Origin: Cinclus cinclus
Taxonomy: Eukaryota; Chordata; Aves; Passeriformes; Cinclidae
DNA: 64,000 bases
Assembly (NCBI RefSeq): GCF_963662255.1
Contig: NC_085067.1
Coordinates: 7,121,148 to 7,185,147, forward strand
Direction: 5' to 3'
Position 1 is the stretch's first letter, and every line of letters begins with the position of its first letter. Positions 1 through 10,600 of the stretch are shown one piece after another. Below the pieces are notes generated by a model, which saw only the letters and a program-made list of their open reading frames with translations, was not told the DNA's origin and did no database searches. A program made the translations under genes and the position numbers.

Positions 1-537
1 TTAACACTGCTGTTACAAATGCTTTAAAGAGAAAAGAAAACCCTGACAGGAGCCAGGCATATCAGCTCTTTAAAAAATTAAATTGTGCCCTCAATTATGG
101 CAAAACACAATAGCAGATGCATAATCTCCAGAAGTTTAAATCCATAAAATACCATCAGCAAAGCTTCTGTGACTGGTGTATTCCCAAAGGACACCTACAG
201 CAGGGACACAACAACAAAGTCATTTGGCCACAGCCCTTTCTCTGAACAACTTGAAAGACTTCCTGTGTGCTACCATGACACAGGGGTCATGGTCCCTTAA
301 CAAGACTATCCCAGGTAGGTGAGGGCTAAAGGAGCCAAATGTCAAGGCCAGGGCTACACCCAGCTGAGCTCTCCAATTCCAAGCTAATATGATCCCTGGT
401 TCCAGGGATTTTTTCCACGCCCATAGAAATAACAGTGCTTTCAGATCTACTACTCCAGAAGACTGAAGGCTCCCATTACCACCTGAGAAAGACTTAGCTT
501 ACCTCAACACCTCAGCTGTAGGAGAGAACATGCCTAC
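1..537 (-). other. CAMKK1: CAMKK1 intron 2 (partial)
   Basis: This stretch follows the exon 2 donor (GAG|GTAGGC, with GT at 537-536) and runs off the left edge. The next coding exon should open the kinase domain with the family's conserved segment just before the glycine-rich loop. I found nothing like it on the minus strand here, so the exon lies outside the window. No repeat or RNA gene was recognised. Confidence 0.7.
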
Positions 538-1056
538 CTCAGAGTCTGATATGGAGACCCGATGGGACTCTATTGTTGGTCTCCTGATTATACGTGGTGA
601 TGGCCCTGTGGCATAAGGACCACAGCCTGGAGTGTTGCTAGAAGTCAAATAACCTCCTGATGATCTTTCCTGAAGGGACAACTTCCTACTTGATAGACCA
701 GGTCTAGTTAGAGGTCTCTTGGGAACATGCCTCAAGTGAGTATCTTCTGACTGTTGGGAAGGCAGAAATTCATTGATTCCCACATCACTGCTGACTCCAT
801 TCCTTTGGACGTCCTTTATGTTATCAGAAAAGACCGTGTCATTTTCTTCAGGGTTGTCTTCACCATTTTGGTCACTTCTGTCTGGGACAACAGACACATC
901 TATGGCTGCCACCCTCTCCACTAGTTCAGTCTGTGTGTCCATGCCCCCATCTGTGACATTTCCTGGAGAGTCTCCCATGTCTGTGTCCAGCTTGTTTGGT
1001 CTCAAATGGCCACGCAGAGAGCAGTGATGTTAGAGCTCAAAGGCTCCATGAAATAC
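538..1056 (-). CDS. CAMKK1: CAMKK1 exon 2: end of 5'UTR and first 147 codons
   Basis: CAMKK1 is the cytosolic/nuclear serine-threonine kinase that, when bound by Ca2+/calmodulin, phosphorylates the activation loops of CaMKI, CaMKIV and PKB. This exon encodes only the regulatory N-terminus. The start is ATG at 978-976: it is the first ATG after an in-frame TAA at about 1028-1030. The acceptor is a strong pyrimidine tract ending CCTTCCAG|GTATTT (exon starts at 1056) and the donor is GAG|GTAGGC (exon ends at 538). Family motifs, in order, are ELVERVAAIDV (residues 18-28), RKLSLQER (98-105), GPYATGP (120-126) and RRPTIESH (132-139). Ser101 and Thr135 correspond to the PKA sites Ser74 and Thr108 of mammalian CaMKK1. 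The first and third motifs, and P2RX1 next door, separate it from CAMKK2. The 70 residues between the first two motifs are acidic, Asn/Ser-rich and longer than in human. The kinase domain is not in the window. Confidence 0.93.
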
Positions 1057-3475
1057 CTGGAAGGAATCACAAAGAGAGGTAAACTGAATAATAATGTTCA
1101 CTCGACAAACATAACCAGTCATTTCTGGCTTCTTCCAGCATGCCAGAAAGTGAAGGCAAAACACTGGCAGGCACAAGGTACAAACACTCAGATTAAAAGG
1201 CAAACCCAGGCATTGAGCTAGACAGGAAAGAGATAAAAATGAGATTTTATCTGATGCCTAACAAGTGACACAGCTAAAGAGAACTTCTCCTTCTGTAGCC
1301 AGACCTACAGCCAACCAGAGCCTACAAAACTGGAGAAGCATCCCAACAGTGGAGGGCCAAGGGTCGAACTTTCAACCTCTTGAATTCTTATTTATAGGAT
1401 ACAAGAGCTTCTGGCATGTACTCAAATCCAACAGGCATAACAACTCCACAGCCATTTAGGGCTCCCCAGTAGTCTCTCTGCTGCCCTGAAGGGACTTAGA
1501 CAGTGTCACAGAATGGCCAAGCCTGGTGACTTCCACACTGCCATTTGTAACACGGTCAACAAAAGCAGAATTTAAAAGCAAATCCGGTTCCAGGGTTGCC
1601 CCTGACCCTACACAGCTGCAGTCTGTGTGCAAACACATGTTAGACTTGCTGCCTACCATGTATAAAAGCCACAGTGAGTTGCAAATCAACAATGCTTAAT
1701 GATTAAAGTGTGGTGGGAATCATCTTTTCCTTGGAAAAGACCTACAGAATACAAAAGTGCAATACAAAGCTAAAAATTCTGCATAAAATTGTTGTTTCCA
1801 GGATGCTAATTTCAGTCTCAATTTAAAACAGATTTCAGTCTTCCTAGCACAGTGCAGAGCAGGAAATGATCCTCTGCAGCACATGACTGTCAACACTTAA
1901 TCACCTCTGAAGGTGCAGCACTGCATCATTTCATCTCTGCCCAGCTTCTGGGGATAGTAGGGGAGTACTTGACTTGACTCACAGCATCCTGGCCTGCATC
2001 CAGTGAATTCCAGAGTAGGCTTAACCCTGAAATATTGCAACCAGTGGTTCTCTGTATTCAAAGCAGGTTGTGCATAAAACCCCTGCAAGCCAGGTGCCAC
2101 TTGAAATCTGCATTTCATTTACATGAGGACAGGGTGGGGGAGAGCGAGTCCAAAGAGCCCCATCCAGCATCAGCCTGGGAACACACACAGCCCTTGTCAA
2201 GGAGCACAGGTTGAACTGGGCTCAAAGTTGCCCTGCAATGCCCAGTTAAACACACTACAGTGAACTCTCCTGCACAGGGATGACCTCCTGAGTCCCCCAT
2301 GGCAGCCAAGCTCAAGCAACCTTTTATATCAATGAGAAAACCAGATCAAGATCTTGACTGGAGGCTTCACTCTAGGTCATGTGCCAATCACATGCTGTAC
2401 AATTGGTGTCACAGGAATGGAGTACCCAAATCTAAGATATTCCTCTCCACATTCTACTGTTCACCTCCTTTCCCCTCTCCTGTCTTTTCTGCAGGCTTGC
2501 TTGAAACAAATTGACAGAAGTGTCACTCACTCAAAACAGTAATGAAATGGTGAGATCAGCTTTAAAAGCTTCTATTAAAACTATATTTAAACATGTCAAT
2601 CCCAAAGCACAAATCCCCTTTGGAGCCAGGGTGCAGGCACTGGGGGTGGCTCTCAGCAGTGAGGGAAGGGGTTTGGGGTTCAGCCCAGCACACACTGCAC
2701 GTGGTCCCACAAACTCAGGGGCAAAGCAGCACGAGCCTCCCCTCTGCCAGACCCCCCTGCTCTCCAAACCCCCAAACCCAGGCTGCAAACCAGCCAGCCA
2801 GCAGTGACCCTTCAAAACTGACTTGTGGGAAGCCCACCAAGGATTTGCTGTCTGCAAAATGCTTTTGTGAAGCCTGGAAAGCTTCTGAGCTAAGCAAGGA
2901 GCACCAGGTCAGGGCAACTGCAAGCCTGCAGTCACCCCATCTCCTCTGCAAGGCTCTCCCTGCGGTCCAGAGCCTGGGGAGCAGCACATTTCCCAGTGAC
3001 ACACATGGGGTGCCTGCATGCTTGGCTCTAGGGGAAGGTCATCTCATCAGTCCAGCCCTGCCTGCAGATCAGGGCTTCCCAGGGCTGCTCTGCAGGGCCA
3101 GGAGAGCACCAGCCACATCCCTGCTGCCAGCAGCCTCTGCCAGGGCTGGGCTGCAGCTCTTCTGGCAGGATGGGACATCACAGAAATCATTCTGAATGAA
3201 GGGAAGGAGGGAGCAAAAATGCTTCCACCATTTAACCCAGCTTGCCCAAGGGATAGGAGGAAACCTCCAAGGCCACCCTGCTCTAAAAGCTGTTTCTCCT
3301 CTCTACAGAGAAACAAACCCGAGGCCCTTCCTTGATGCAGCTTTAGGGAGCTTTTACCTCCTGGACAGTCACAGCTCATCTCACTCCTAGGCAGCACCAA
3401 GCAGAAAATGAATCTGCAACTTAAGCCTGCAGCTCCTACACCTTTCCTCCTCCCACCGGGAGGTTGTCAGGAAAA
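1057..3475 (-). other. CAMKK1 intron 1, left part
   Basis: Unique-looking intronic sequence between the exon 2 acceptor and the first LTR-like segment. Open frames here, such as plus-strand 2593-3195, show no family motif, composition or splice structure of a real gene. No repeat or RNA gene was recognised. Confidence 0.5.
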
Positions 3476-3479
3476 TTAA

Positions 3480-3955
3480 TCCACAAACACCAGAGGTTTA
3501 TGTCCAAAAAGGAGACAGAGGAGTCCTGTAACTTTATTCGAATAAAGGGAGAGGCCATGGGGCATTCCCCTGGGATCTCTCCAATTTTTGGAGGATGCAG
3601 CCTCCTTTTTATCCTCATTTCCCGGCTGCATTTCCCTCTCTCTTTCCCCATGCGCTGAGGTACTTGAGAGGCACAGACTTCCCAGAACACCTGATACCTG
3701 AGATTCCCCTCTAATGTACAACCCTCCCTTTTAATTTTCAATTATTATAGAATTCATGTTTTTTCCCCATTGCTTCTTTAATCTTTCAATATCCAATTTA
3801 TCAGCAAACCTACAGCTTGTTTTTAAAGGCAAATATATTTTTCCATTCATCAATCAGTGGAATCCTTCCCATTGTTTCTTTTATCTCTCAGTGCTAGTCT
3901 TACCTACCAGCAGACCCACAGCTTGTTTGTAAAGACAAATCCATCATTCCTCTCA
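3480..3955 (-). mobile_element. Probable endogenous retrovirus LTR (minus orientation)
   Basis: Read on the minus strand, this segment has LTR layout. A TATA-like GATAAAAAGG lies at 3613-3604, and a poly(A) signal AATAAA about 70 bases downstream at 3538-3533, as expected for a short R region. Upstream of the TATA, in the U3 position, are two diverged copies of a roughly 70-base unit (3767-3834 and 3869-3941) at about 102-base spacing, resembling a duplicated LTR enhancer. The TATA context (AAAAAGGAGGCTGC) closely resembles that of the LTR-like element at 40.95 kb. The text resembles songbird ERV LTRs as I remember them, but no library search was possible. Ends and target-site duplications were not defined, and no retroviral coding sequence is attached. 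Confidence 0.55.
3767..3941. repeat. Diverged tandem duplication inside the LTR-like segment
   Basis: Copy one (3767-3834) and copy two (3869-3941) both begin CCCATTG, contain a C-rich to A-rich stretch ending ACAGCTTGTTT, and finish AAAG(G/A)CAAAT. The intervening bases are also weakly alike, giving a period of about 102 bases. The copies differ at many positions, so the duplication is old. Confidence 0.65.
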
Positions 3956-6900
3956 AGGTTTTCCCCATACGTAGGAGCAAGGGGAAGGAAGAATCTGCCC
4001 ATGTTGCTGTGTGGCTGGGTGTGAAAACCCACAAACCACCCACCTGGACTGAATATTTGTGAGTCTCAAGCTGCTCAGCCAGCAGGAAAAAAAGGCCAGG
4101 AGCACTGAGAAGAGCAGCCCAGCAAACAGTGATGCTTATGTCAGTCACCTGAGCAGCTCCTCACCACCCAGACCAGGCACCCAGGGTGTCTCCCCCTCAA
4201 AAGCTGAAGCAAACTTGCTCAGTTCTAACCCACAGCACAGGCTGCAAAATAAATCTTCAGCTAACTGACAAGTGAACTAGATAAAATGAAGATAAACCAA
4301 ATAAATCAGTCCATCTGATCAAAGCAGACCCATACATTGCTGAAACAATACAGTGCTGCTAAAAGCAGGCTAAAACATCCAGCCAGACTTTAAAGAAAAT
4401 AACTGTTCATCTGTAGAGCTGGGCTTTGTTTCAAGTTCTGCTTTTTTGAAGGATTCCTTTTCACTGATAAATCCTCCAAAACTGTATTGGAAAGCAAAGA
4501 TTTCAGAATAAGTAAATCAGTTACGTGCAGCCCAGTCTCATTGTGCATAAACTCAGTACAAAAGGCAACTATTAATTAATTTCTGCAGGGCTAAATCAAT
4601 GGTGGATTTGCAGTTTTTCAGGCTGTGGCACAACCATACCTTGCCGTGATGGGAAATCCCAGCAAAAGAGAAATTCTACCATCACCATCTCCCAGCTCCT
4701 GCACAGCTTTGCTGTCCCTGCTGATCCCCCACCACACTGAGCACCTGCTGTAGAACAGAGGATAATGCTTCAGACACGAACCAAAGCTGCAAACAAGCTT
4801 ATATGAGCAAAATTAATTTACTTACAGATATCTTATTTACCATTTTACCCTGTAGCTATTCCTCTGCTGCAGGCAGACTGCCACTTCAACCATGATTTTC
4901 ACAATATATTTATCAAATGGCTGCACATGTTTCCCAGACAGGCACTGAGCAGAGGATGGTACAAAAAACCCTTCTGAAAGGAATATGATCCTGGAAAAAA
5001 ACTCTCTGTATTTTATGTGGGAGTGGGAGATGAGCAGATGCAATTCGTTTTGCTCTCAATAAAGTGTTCCAAAGCATTGTTTGAAAAATAAAAAACTGTA
5101 AATCTAGTTTACTGCCTGGTCCATCCTCTTGGCTAACTAGAAATGTTCCCTGAGCCACAGCAAACACAGCTTCATTTTCCAAGTTTGCTGCAGGCTGTAG
5201 AAAAGTGACTTTATGGATTTGTTGCAGTTCTAGTTTAAAAGGAATGATGTAATGATGCTGCTTCTCCTTTGTGTCCCTGAGAACACACCTGCTCTGTGCT
5301 GAGGCTCCCAGGAGTCATTGCAGTAAAAGAATCCCAGTGAATAATAACTGTATAAACTGAGCATTTGCACAGAAAGAGTTCAGGCAGAGATTCTGCTGCT
5401 GCTCAGTCAGAGGTTTCAGATGCTCATGGCTGGCATCCCCCACAGGGAGCACAGGGATCCCTGCAGCACATCCTTCAGGTGCCTCTTGACCACCAAGACC
5501 CACAGGCACTGCCACAGAGAGAGGTCCCAAAGATCACAGCAGCTTTACTCAGTGCTTTACTATTCACCAGCAAGGTCAGGAATCAGGCAAGGTTTTCCAA
5601 GCAGTTCAATGATCCAAGGAGCAGGAGCAGCTGTCTGCAGAGGGGATGTCACCACCACCACCAGCATCCACCAGCTCAGGTGAGACCCCCCCAGGAACTC
5701 CCTCCTGCCTGGGGCAGCTCTGGCAGCACACACAGCCCTGTCTGGTGTGTGTTTCCTTCAGACAATATCTGAAGAAGAATCTGCCCTGACTGCTGTCAAC
5801 AGCAGCAGCAACTCCCTTTAAGGAGAGAAGCAGCATGTCCTGGGCTGGGCTGCCAAGTCCTGGACAGCTCCTTGAATGAATTATCAGGTCAGCAAGCCCC
5901 TTCTAGAGCCAAAGCTGTCTCCTCACACCAGTAGGAGTATTTCCATCCTGAGTGTCTCGTGTGCTCCCAGTTCTGTAGCACTTCCCCAAGCACTGCTACC
6001 CTGATATGAGGGAGATAATTCCATACCCCTCACCCTGACCCCATCAATTTTTTATACGTGTGGGAGGCACTAGCCCAAGTCCACAGCATGCACTGGAGCA
6101 ACATCTGAGCTGCCACAGACCCCAAAAGCAGCTTGCAACACATGGAACTTCAGACATAATGCAAGAGCCATTTATGGGTCTCACTGCTGTGGTGGGAGAG
6201 GAGCTAGAGGGTTTATTTTTCCTGCAGTAGTTAAATTCAGAGCATGTTGGCCTACCTTTCAGCTCTGCCCACCCCTGGCACACCAAGCAGGGCACTGAAG
6301 GTAAGAATGCCTCCTGCCCATCTCCACTCACACTGCTGCTGCCAGGAGTCAGGCCTTGGAGAAGTAAATGAGCTTTTGGCATCTGTGAAAAACAGCTTCA
6401 GACATCACTGGCCAAAAGGCCAAACCAAGAGGCAAAGGACAATAAAAAATTGCAGTTCTGTGAAGCTGAAAAGCAGCAAATCCCTGCAGTCTTTGCAGAG
6501 ATAATCAAGGGAGGTGTACACCAGGCTGCTCATTTGGGCTGTGTCCTCCCTGGGAAGGGGCAGTAATCACTTTGGGTACTAATTTCTGACTAGAAGCAGA
6601 AGACATCAACACAACCTAAATGATAAATAAGAACATACTGTTGGTGCTTTTTTCACCCACCCCATATATTTGCTTTGTCCTAGGGCTCACAAGGCTCTCG
6701 TTTCAGGGCACAGACAAGCATATATTTCTGAGAAATCACTCAATCCTGCTGTAATCATCCAGTCCCTCTTCTCTCCACAGCTCTTGGCAGTGAGCCTGGC
6801 TGTTGTGCCACAGCTGAAGATCAGATCTGAAGGGAGGTGCTTTGATGACTTGTGTGAGGCTCCTTACACAGCTTTAACAGGAACCAGGGAAGGAGAAAGA

Positions 6901-7110
6901 ACAGCAGCTTTTGCAATTCAACCACTATGTGGGAAATCTGGAAAGCAAGTTCAGACCCCTACTCCTGTCAGACTTCTTAAATTACAACAAACATCTCTAG
7001 ACCACAGTCTGGAAAATGCAGCATTCTACCTCCTCATCCTCCTCAGTCCTTTTCAAGCAGGGTGCCTTCCAAAGGAATGTGGAACCCTGAAGCCTGGGAG
7101 TTTTAAACTT
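3956..7110 (-). other. CAMKK1 intron 1, 4.0-7.1 kb
   Basis: Intronic sequence with no exon, RNA gene or clear transposon that I can support. It has A/T-rich patches (about 4270-4600 and 4790-5100) and mixed unique sequence elsewhere. Confidence 0.45.
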
Positions 7111-7119
7111 CCTGTGCTT

Positions 7120-7620
7120 TCTGGCACTGACCCTCAAAAGAACACTGCTTTTGACTTGAGGCCTTGGAGAAGGCTTCCAAAGTTGGGTGATGGAGTTAGA
7201 ATCACTGGTGTGTAGTTTGAATGGAAGCGTGTAATACCAGAAGGTGAAGGGTTTGGAATTTGGAGTTCTGGAATATAGTAATAGATATGGGACAAGATGG
7301 AGGTTCTTGGGTATTGGCTCTTCTTCCTTCTTCTTCTTGGTTTTAAGTAGTAGTTTTTGGTTGTATTGAAAATCCCCTGGTGCAGGTTACAGCTGTTTGG
7401 TCATTGGGTCAGAAGTATAAATAATATAAATATTAACTTTTAATTAGATAGTTAAGCCTCAAAAGACCTTGTAATGAACAAGATACAGATCCATTTTCTT
7501 TAGCTTGTTAGCTAGAAGCACTGTAGAACTCACAGTACTATAGACAAAAATGAATAAACAACTGGGTCTGAAGACAAAAGTCAGTCTCTCATGCTTCAAT
7601 CCCGACTCTAAGTAAAAGCA
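7120..7620 (+). mobile_element. Possible endogenous retrovirus LTR (plus orientation)
   Basis: On the plus strand this segment has a TATA-like GTATAAATAAT near 7409-7419 and AATAAA at about 7551-7556, followed by a short tail ending ATGCTTCAATCC. Composition changes from the GC-balanced flank to A/T-rich sequence with a TTCTTCCTTCTTCTTC tract at about 7321-7337. The layout and wording resemble songbird ERV LTRs, but the family is recognised from memory only and the ends are approximate. There is no coding region and no partner LTR nearby, so it would be a solo LTR. Confidence 0.45.
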
Positions 7621-10600
7621 GAAGAAAAAATAAGCCAGCTACTAATATGTGCTACCACTAATAGGATTTTGGGGCCAGTTCTGCCCCTGAGCTACAGACA
7701 ACAAGCACCCCAAGGTGCACAACTCTGTGCTTGTCTTGCTCTCCTCTCTTCTCCCTGAGAGGCCCCATCTGAAGGCAGAATCTGAGGTTTTGATCTGATG
7801 AAGGACTGATGCTTTCACGACCATGGATGTAAAGTTTAGAGGCACATATGAGATGCAGGCTGAGCTCAGCAGTGATCTCCTGATACTATCAGGTAAAAAA
7901 CAGAAGCTACACACCACAAAGGCCATGTAACCACTTTTAAGAGCAATTAACTTCATATTTAAAATATGTTTTGAAACTAGTCAGGATGCTGAACCAAGAT
8001 CCTCAGTCCACCAACCCACAATTCAAGAGATAACAATCACCTTGCACACAATCCTGAGCCTGTAAAGTTTTACAAAAGATTTCCCAACTGCATTATATTT
8101 CATCCCTCCATGTTCTAATTATATGGTGAAATACATTTGCATAATCAGATGCAATTACACTAATTGCATATATAAGCAATAATCAACCAAAAATTACTCT
8201 GAAGAAAAAAGTTTCTACTTAAGGAAATTTCTTTAACAAGAAAACACTGAGGAATGCCAAGTCTATCTAAGAGAGAGAGTGATATTAACATTAAACACTC
8301 CATATAATGCAGGTGAAACAGGAGCCCTGCCAGAGCATTATCTTGGTGCAGCTCTGCTGGCACATTTTCACCATGTCTTTAGTGAGGACAACACCAAAGA
8401 ACCAAAGAGGAGTTGTGCTCCTTTGTACTCAAGAATTGGCTACAAATGACTTTGGTAAGACAGGTTTGGCTGCTGTGTTTTATTGTGTTTCACAGTAGAG
8501 GTTCACTTGTGGGCATCAGCTCCTGATGCTGGACTATATTCACTTCTGCTTTCATCTTTTAAAGCTGTTTATCAGTGTATGAGCATCAGAGCTGCTTTTA
8601 TTTTGCAAATTACAGCTGGGAAAGCAGGAGAAACAGGCAATGAGAGGCACTCAGCCCACATATCCCACAGTTTTTGCTTTCAATGATGCCAGGTGCTGTG
8701 ACTCACCATCTCTGCAACAGCCCCAAGTGACCAAAAACCAGCACATCCGAGCACCCAACTCCACACTGACTTCGGTGACGGCCTGAGGTCAGATTATAAC
8801 AAATCCCATTTGCCCTTGAGACTGAGGACACAAAAGCCCTGTGGTGGAAGGACCCTGGCCACTGTGCCAGCCTGATCCCAGCTCCTGACACCGTGGCAGT
8901 GAGGGATGAGAGGATGGAGGAGGTTGGTGTGGGCACAGAGCCCAAGTCCAGTCCTGCTGTGTGACCACCAGCCTTACTGGGTGCTTTGCCTCACTTCCAA
9001 GGGACCCTAGGGAAAGCCATGGGAAGGATTCTGGCATGTTAATATGCACACACAGCCTGGACAACATGGGGACCCCTACTCAGGTGTCAGAGGAGAACAA
9101 AAACCCATTTCTAAAGCTGCTCTCAGCTGACACCAACTGAGACCTCAGAGCCTGCCTACCCCAACCCCCCTTCCCAGTCACCATCAAGAGTGCAGGAAAT
9201 ACCCCAAATGCATCCTGCATGCTGCACAGGGAAAGCTGATCCCCATAAATCCAATGGGAAAACAGCCTCCCAGCCAGCACCTGTAAGAGTACTTGGTGCT
9301 ACAGCCTGAGGTGGGAGGATCCCATGTAGGGTCAGTGCAGGAACTGTGCCATGGAGGGAGCAGGCTCCTGGGGCTGAACATGAGCAGGGCAGGGGAGGAG
9401 GAAGAGGAGGAAGTGGCATGGTTTGCTGTCACTTGCTGGGCTGAGAGGCACCGTGATTCCCAGGAGAGGAGGCAGCCATGGCAGGGAGCACAGTTTGCTG
9501 GAGGTGGATTTAAACAGTCAGTGAGGGTGTGCTTCAAAAAATAACTGAGAATGTCAGACGATATGAAAGTTGTAAGGCTTAGTATGTAATAGTGTTAATA
9601 TCATTTGCAAAATGCTAACAAGTCAGGCAGTAGCCAGGCTCTATTGATTAATGAGCAAAATAGCTGCCCCAGAAGCAAAAAGGCCTTAACATTTAGGGCC
9701 TTCACTGCACTTCACTTTCCAAACATCTGTACCATGGCAGGGTAAATGGCAGGTTAAAGAAAAAGGTTTTCAGTTGTTCTAAGGGAAAGGGGTTGGTCTC
9801 AGGTGAGCCATCTTCTGCTGCAATCTGTAATGAACTTCAAAATTGCCACAGACGATGATACATATCCGTGTATCACTGTTGTGATAAACAAACTGAAAAT
9901 GAAGAAATCAAGAGGACCTGAACAGCCTCTCAGTCTGGCAAGGGCTAAGTCTAATATTCCACTGTGGCCAAATCCGTACTGATCTCTTGGGAGCAGAGCT
10001 GGGCTCTCAAAACAAACCTATCTCTAAGCCAGTGCAGTTCCTGTGCCTTTGGGTGGCTTTGCTGGACAGCAGGACCAGGGCACAGCGAGCAGCCTACGGA
10101 AAGCACTTCTGTGGCATGAAGAGAAAGAAAAGGGAACAGAAGAGAAACAGAACTGAAAGCACAATTCACAGCAATGAGCTCATGCACAGATCTGTGTGGA
10201 CAGCCATAGCACAAGGCACCTGCCCTCTGCTTTTAGGGTAAGGTCTGGGTTTAAAGCCTGGTAAGCCCAGCCTGCAGTAAAGGCTCTGGAGCAGCAGGGA
10301 GCCTGCCAGCCAGGCAAGCCAGCTCTCACACACACCAATCTATCACCCTGAGGAGCAGAAACCAAGTGCACACAACAGCTGATCTTGTGGGACTGCATCC
10401 TTCTTCCACAGCAGAGCCAGGAGATATACTAGTAATTAAATAAATTAAGGAGGAGAGGAAAAGCCACCTGGAGTTGTACAGACAGGCTGCTGCTTTAGCA
10501 GCAGTCTCAGCCTAAGCTGCACATTGGACCCAGATGCTTCCAGGACATCTCTGCCCTCCTACCCAGTTTATTCATTTCACCAGCATATTTCTCAGATCTG

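Noticed and set aside
2593..3195. 200-codon plus-strand open frame near CAMKK1 exon 2
   Set aside because: Open in several frames at once because stops are rare in this GC-richer patch; no motif recognised.
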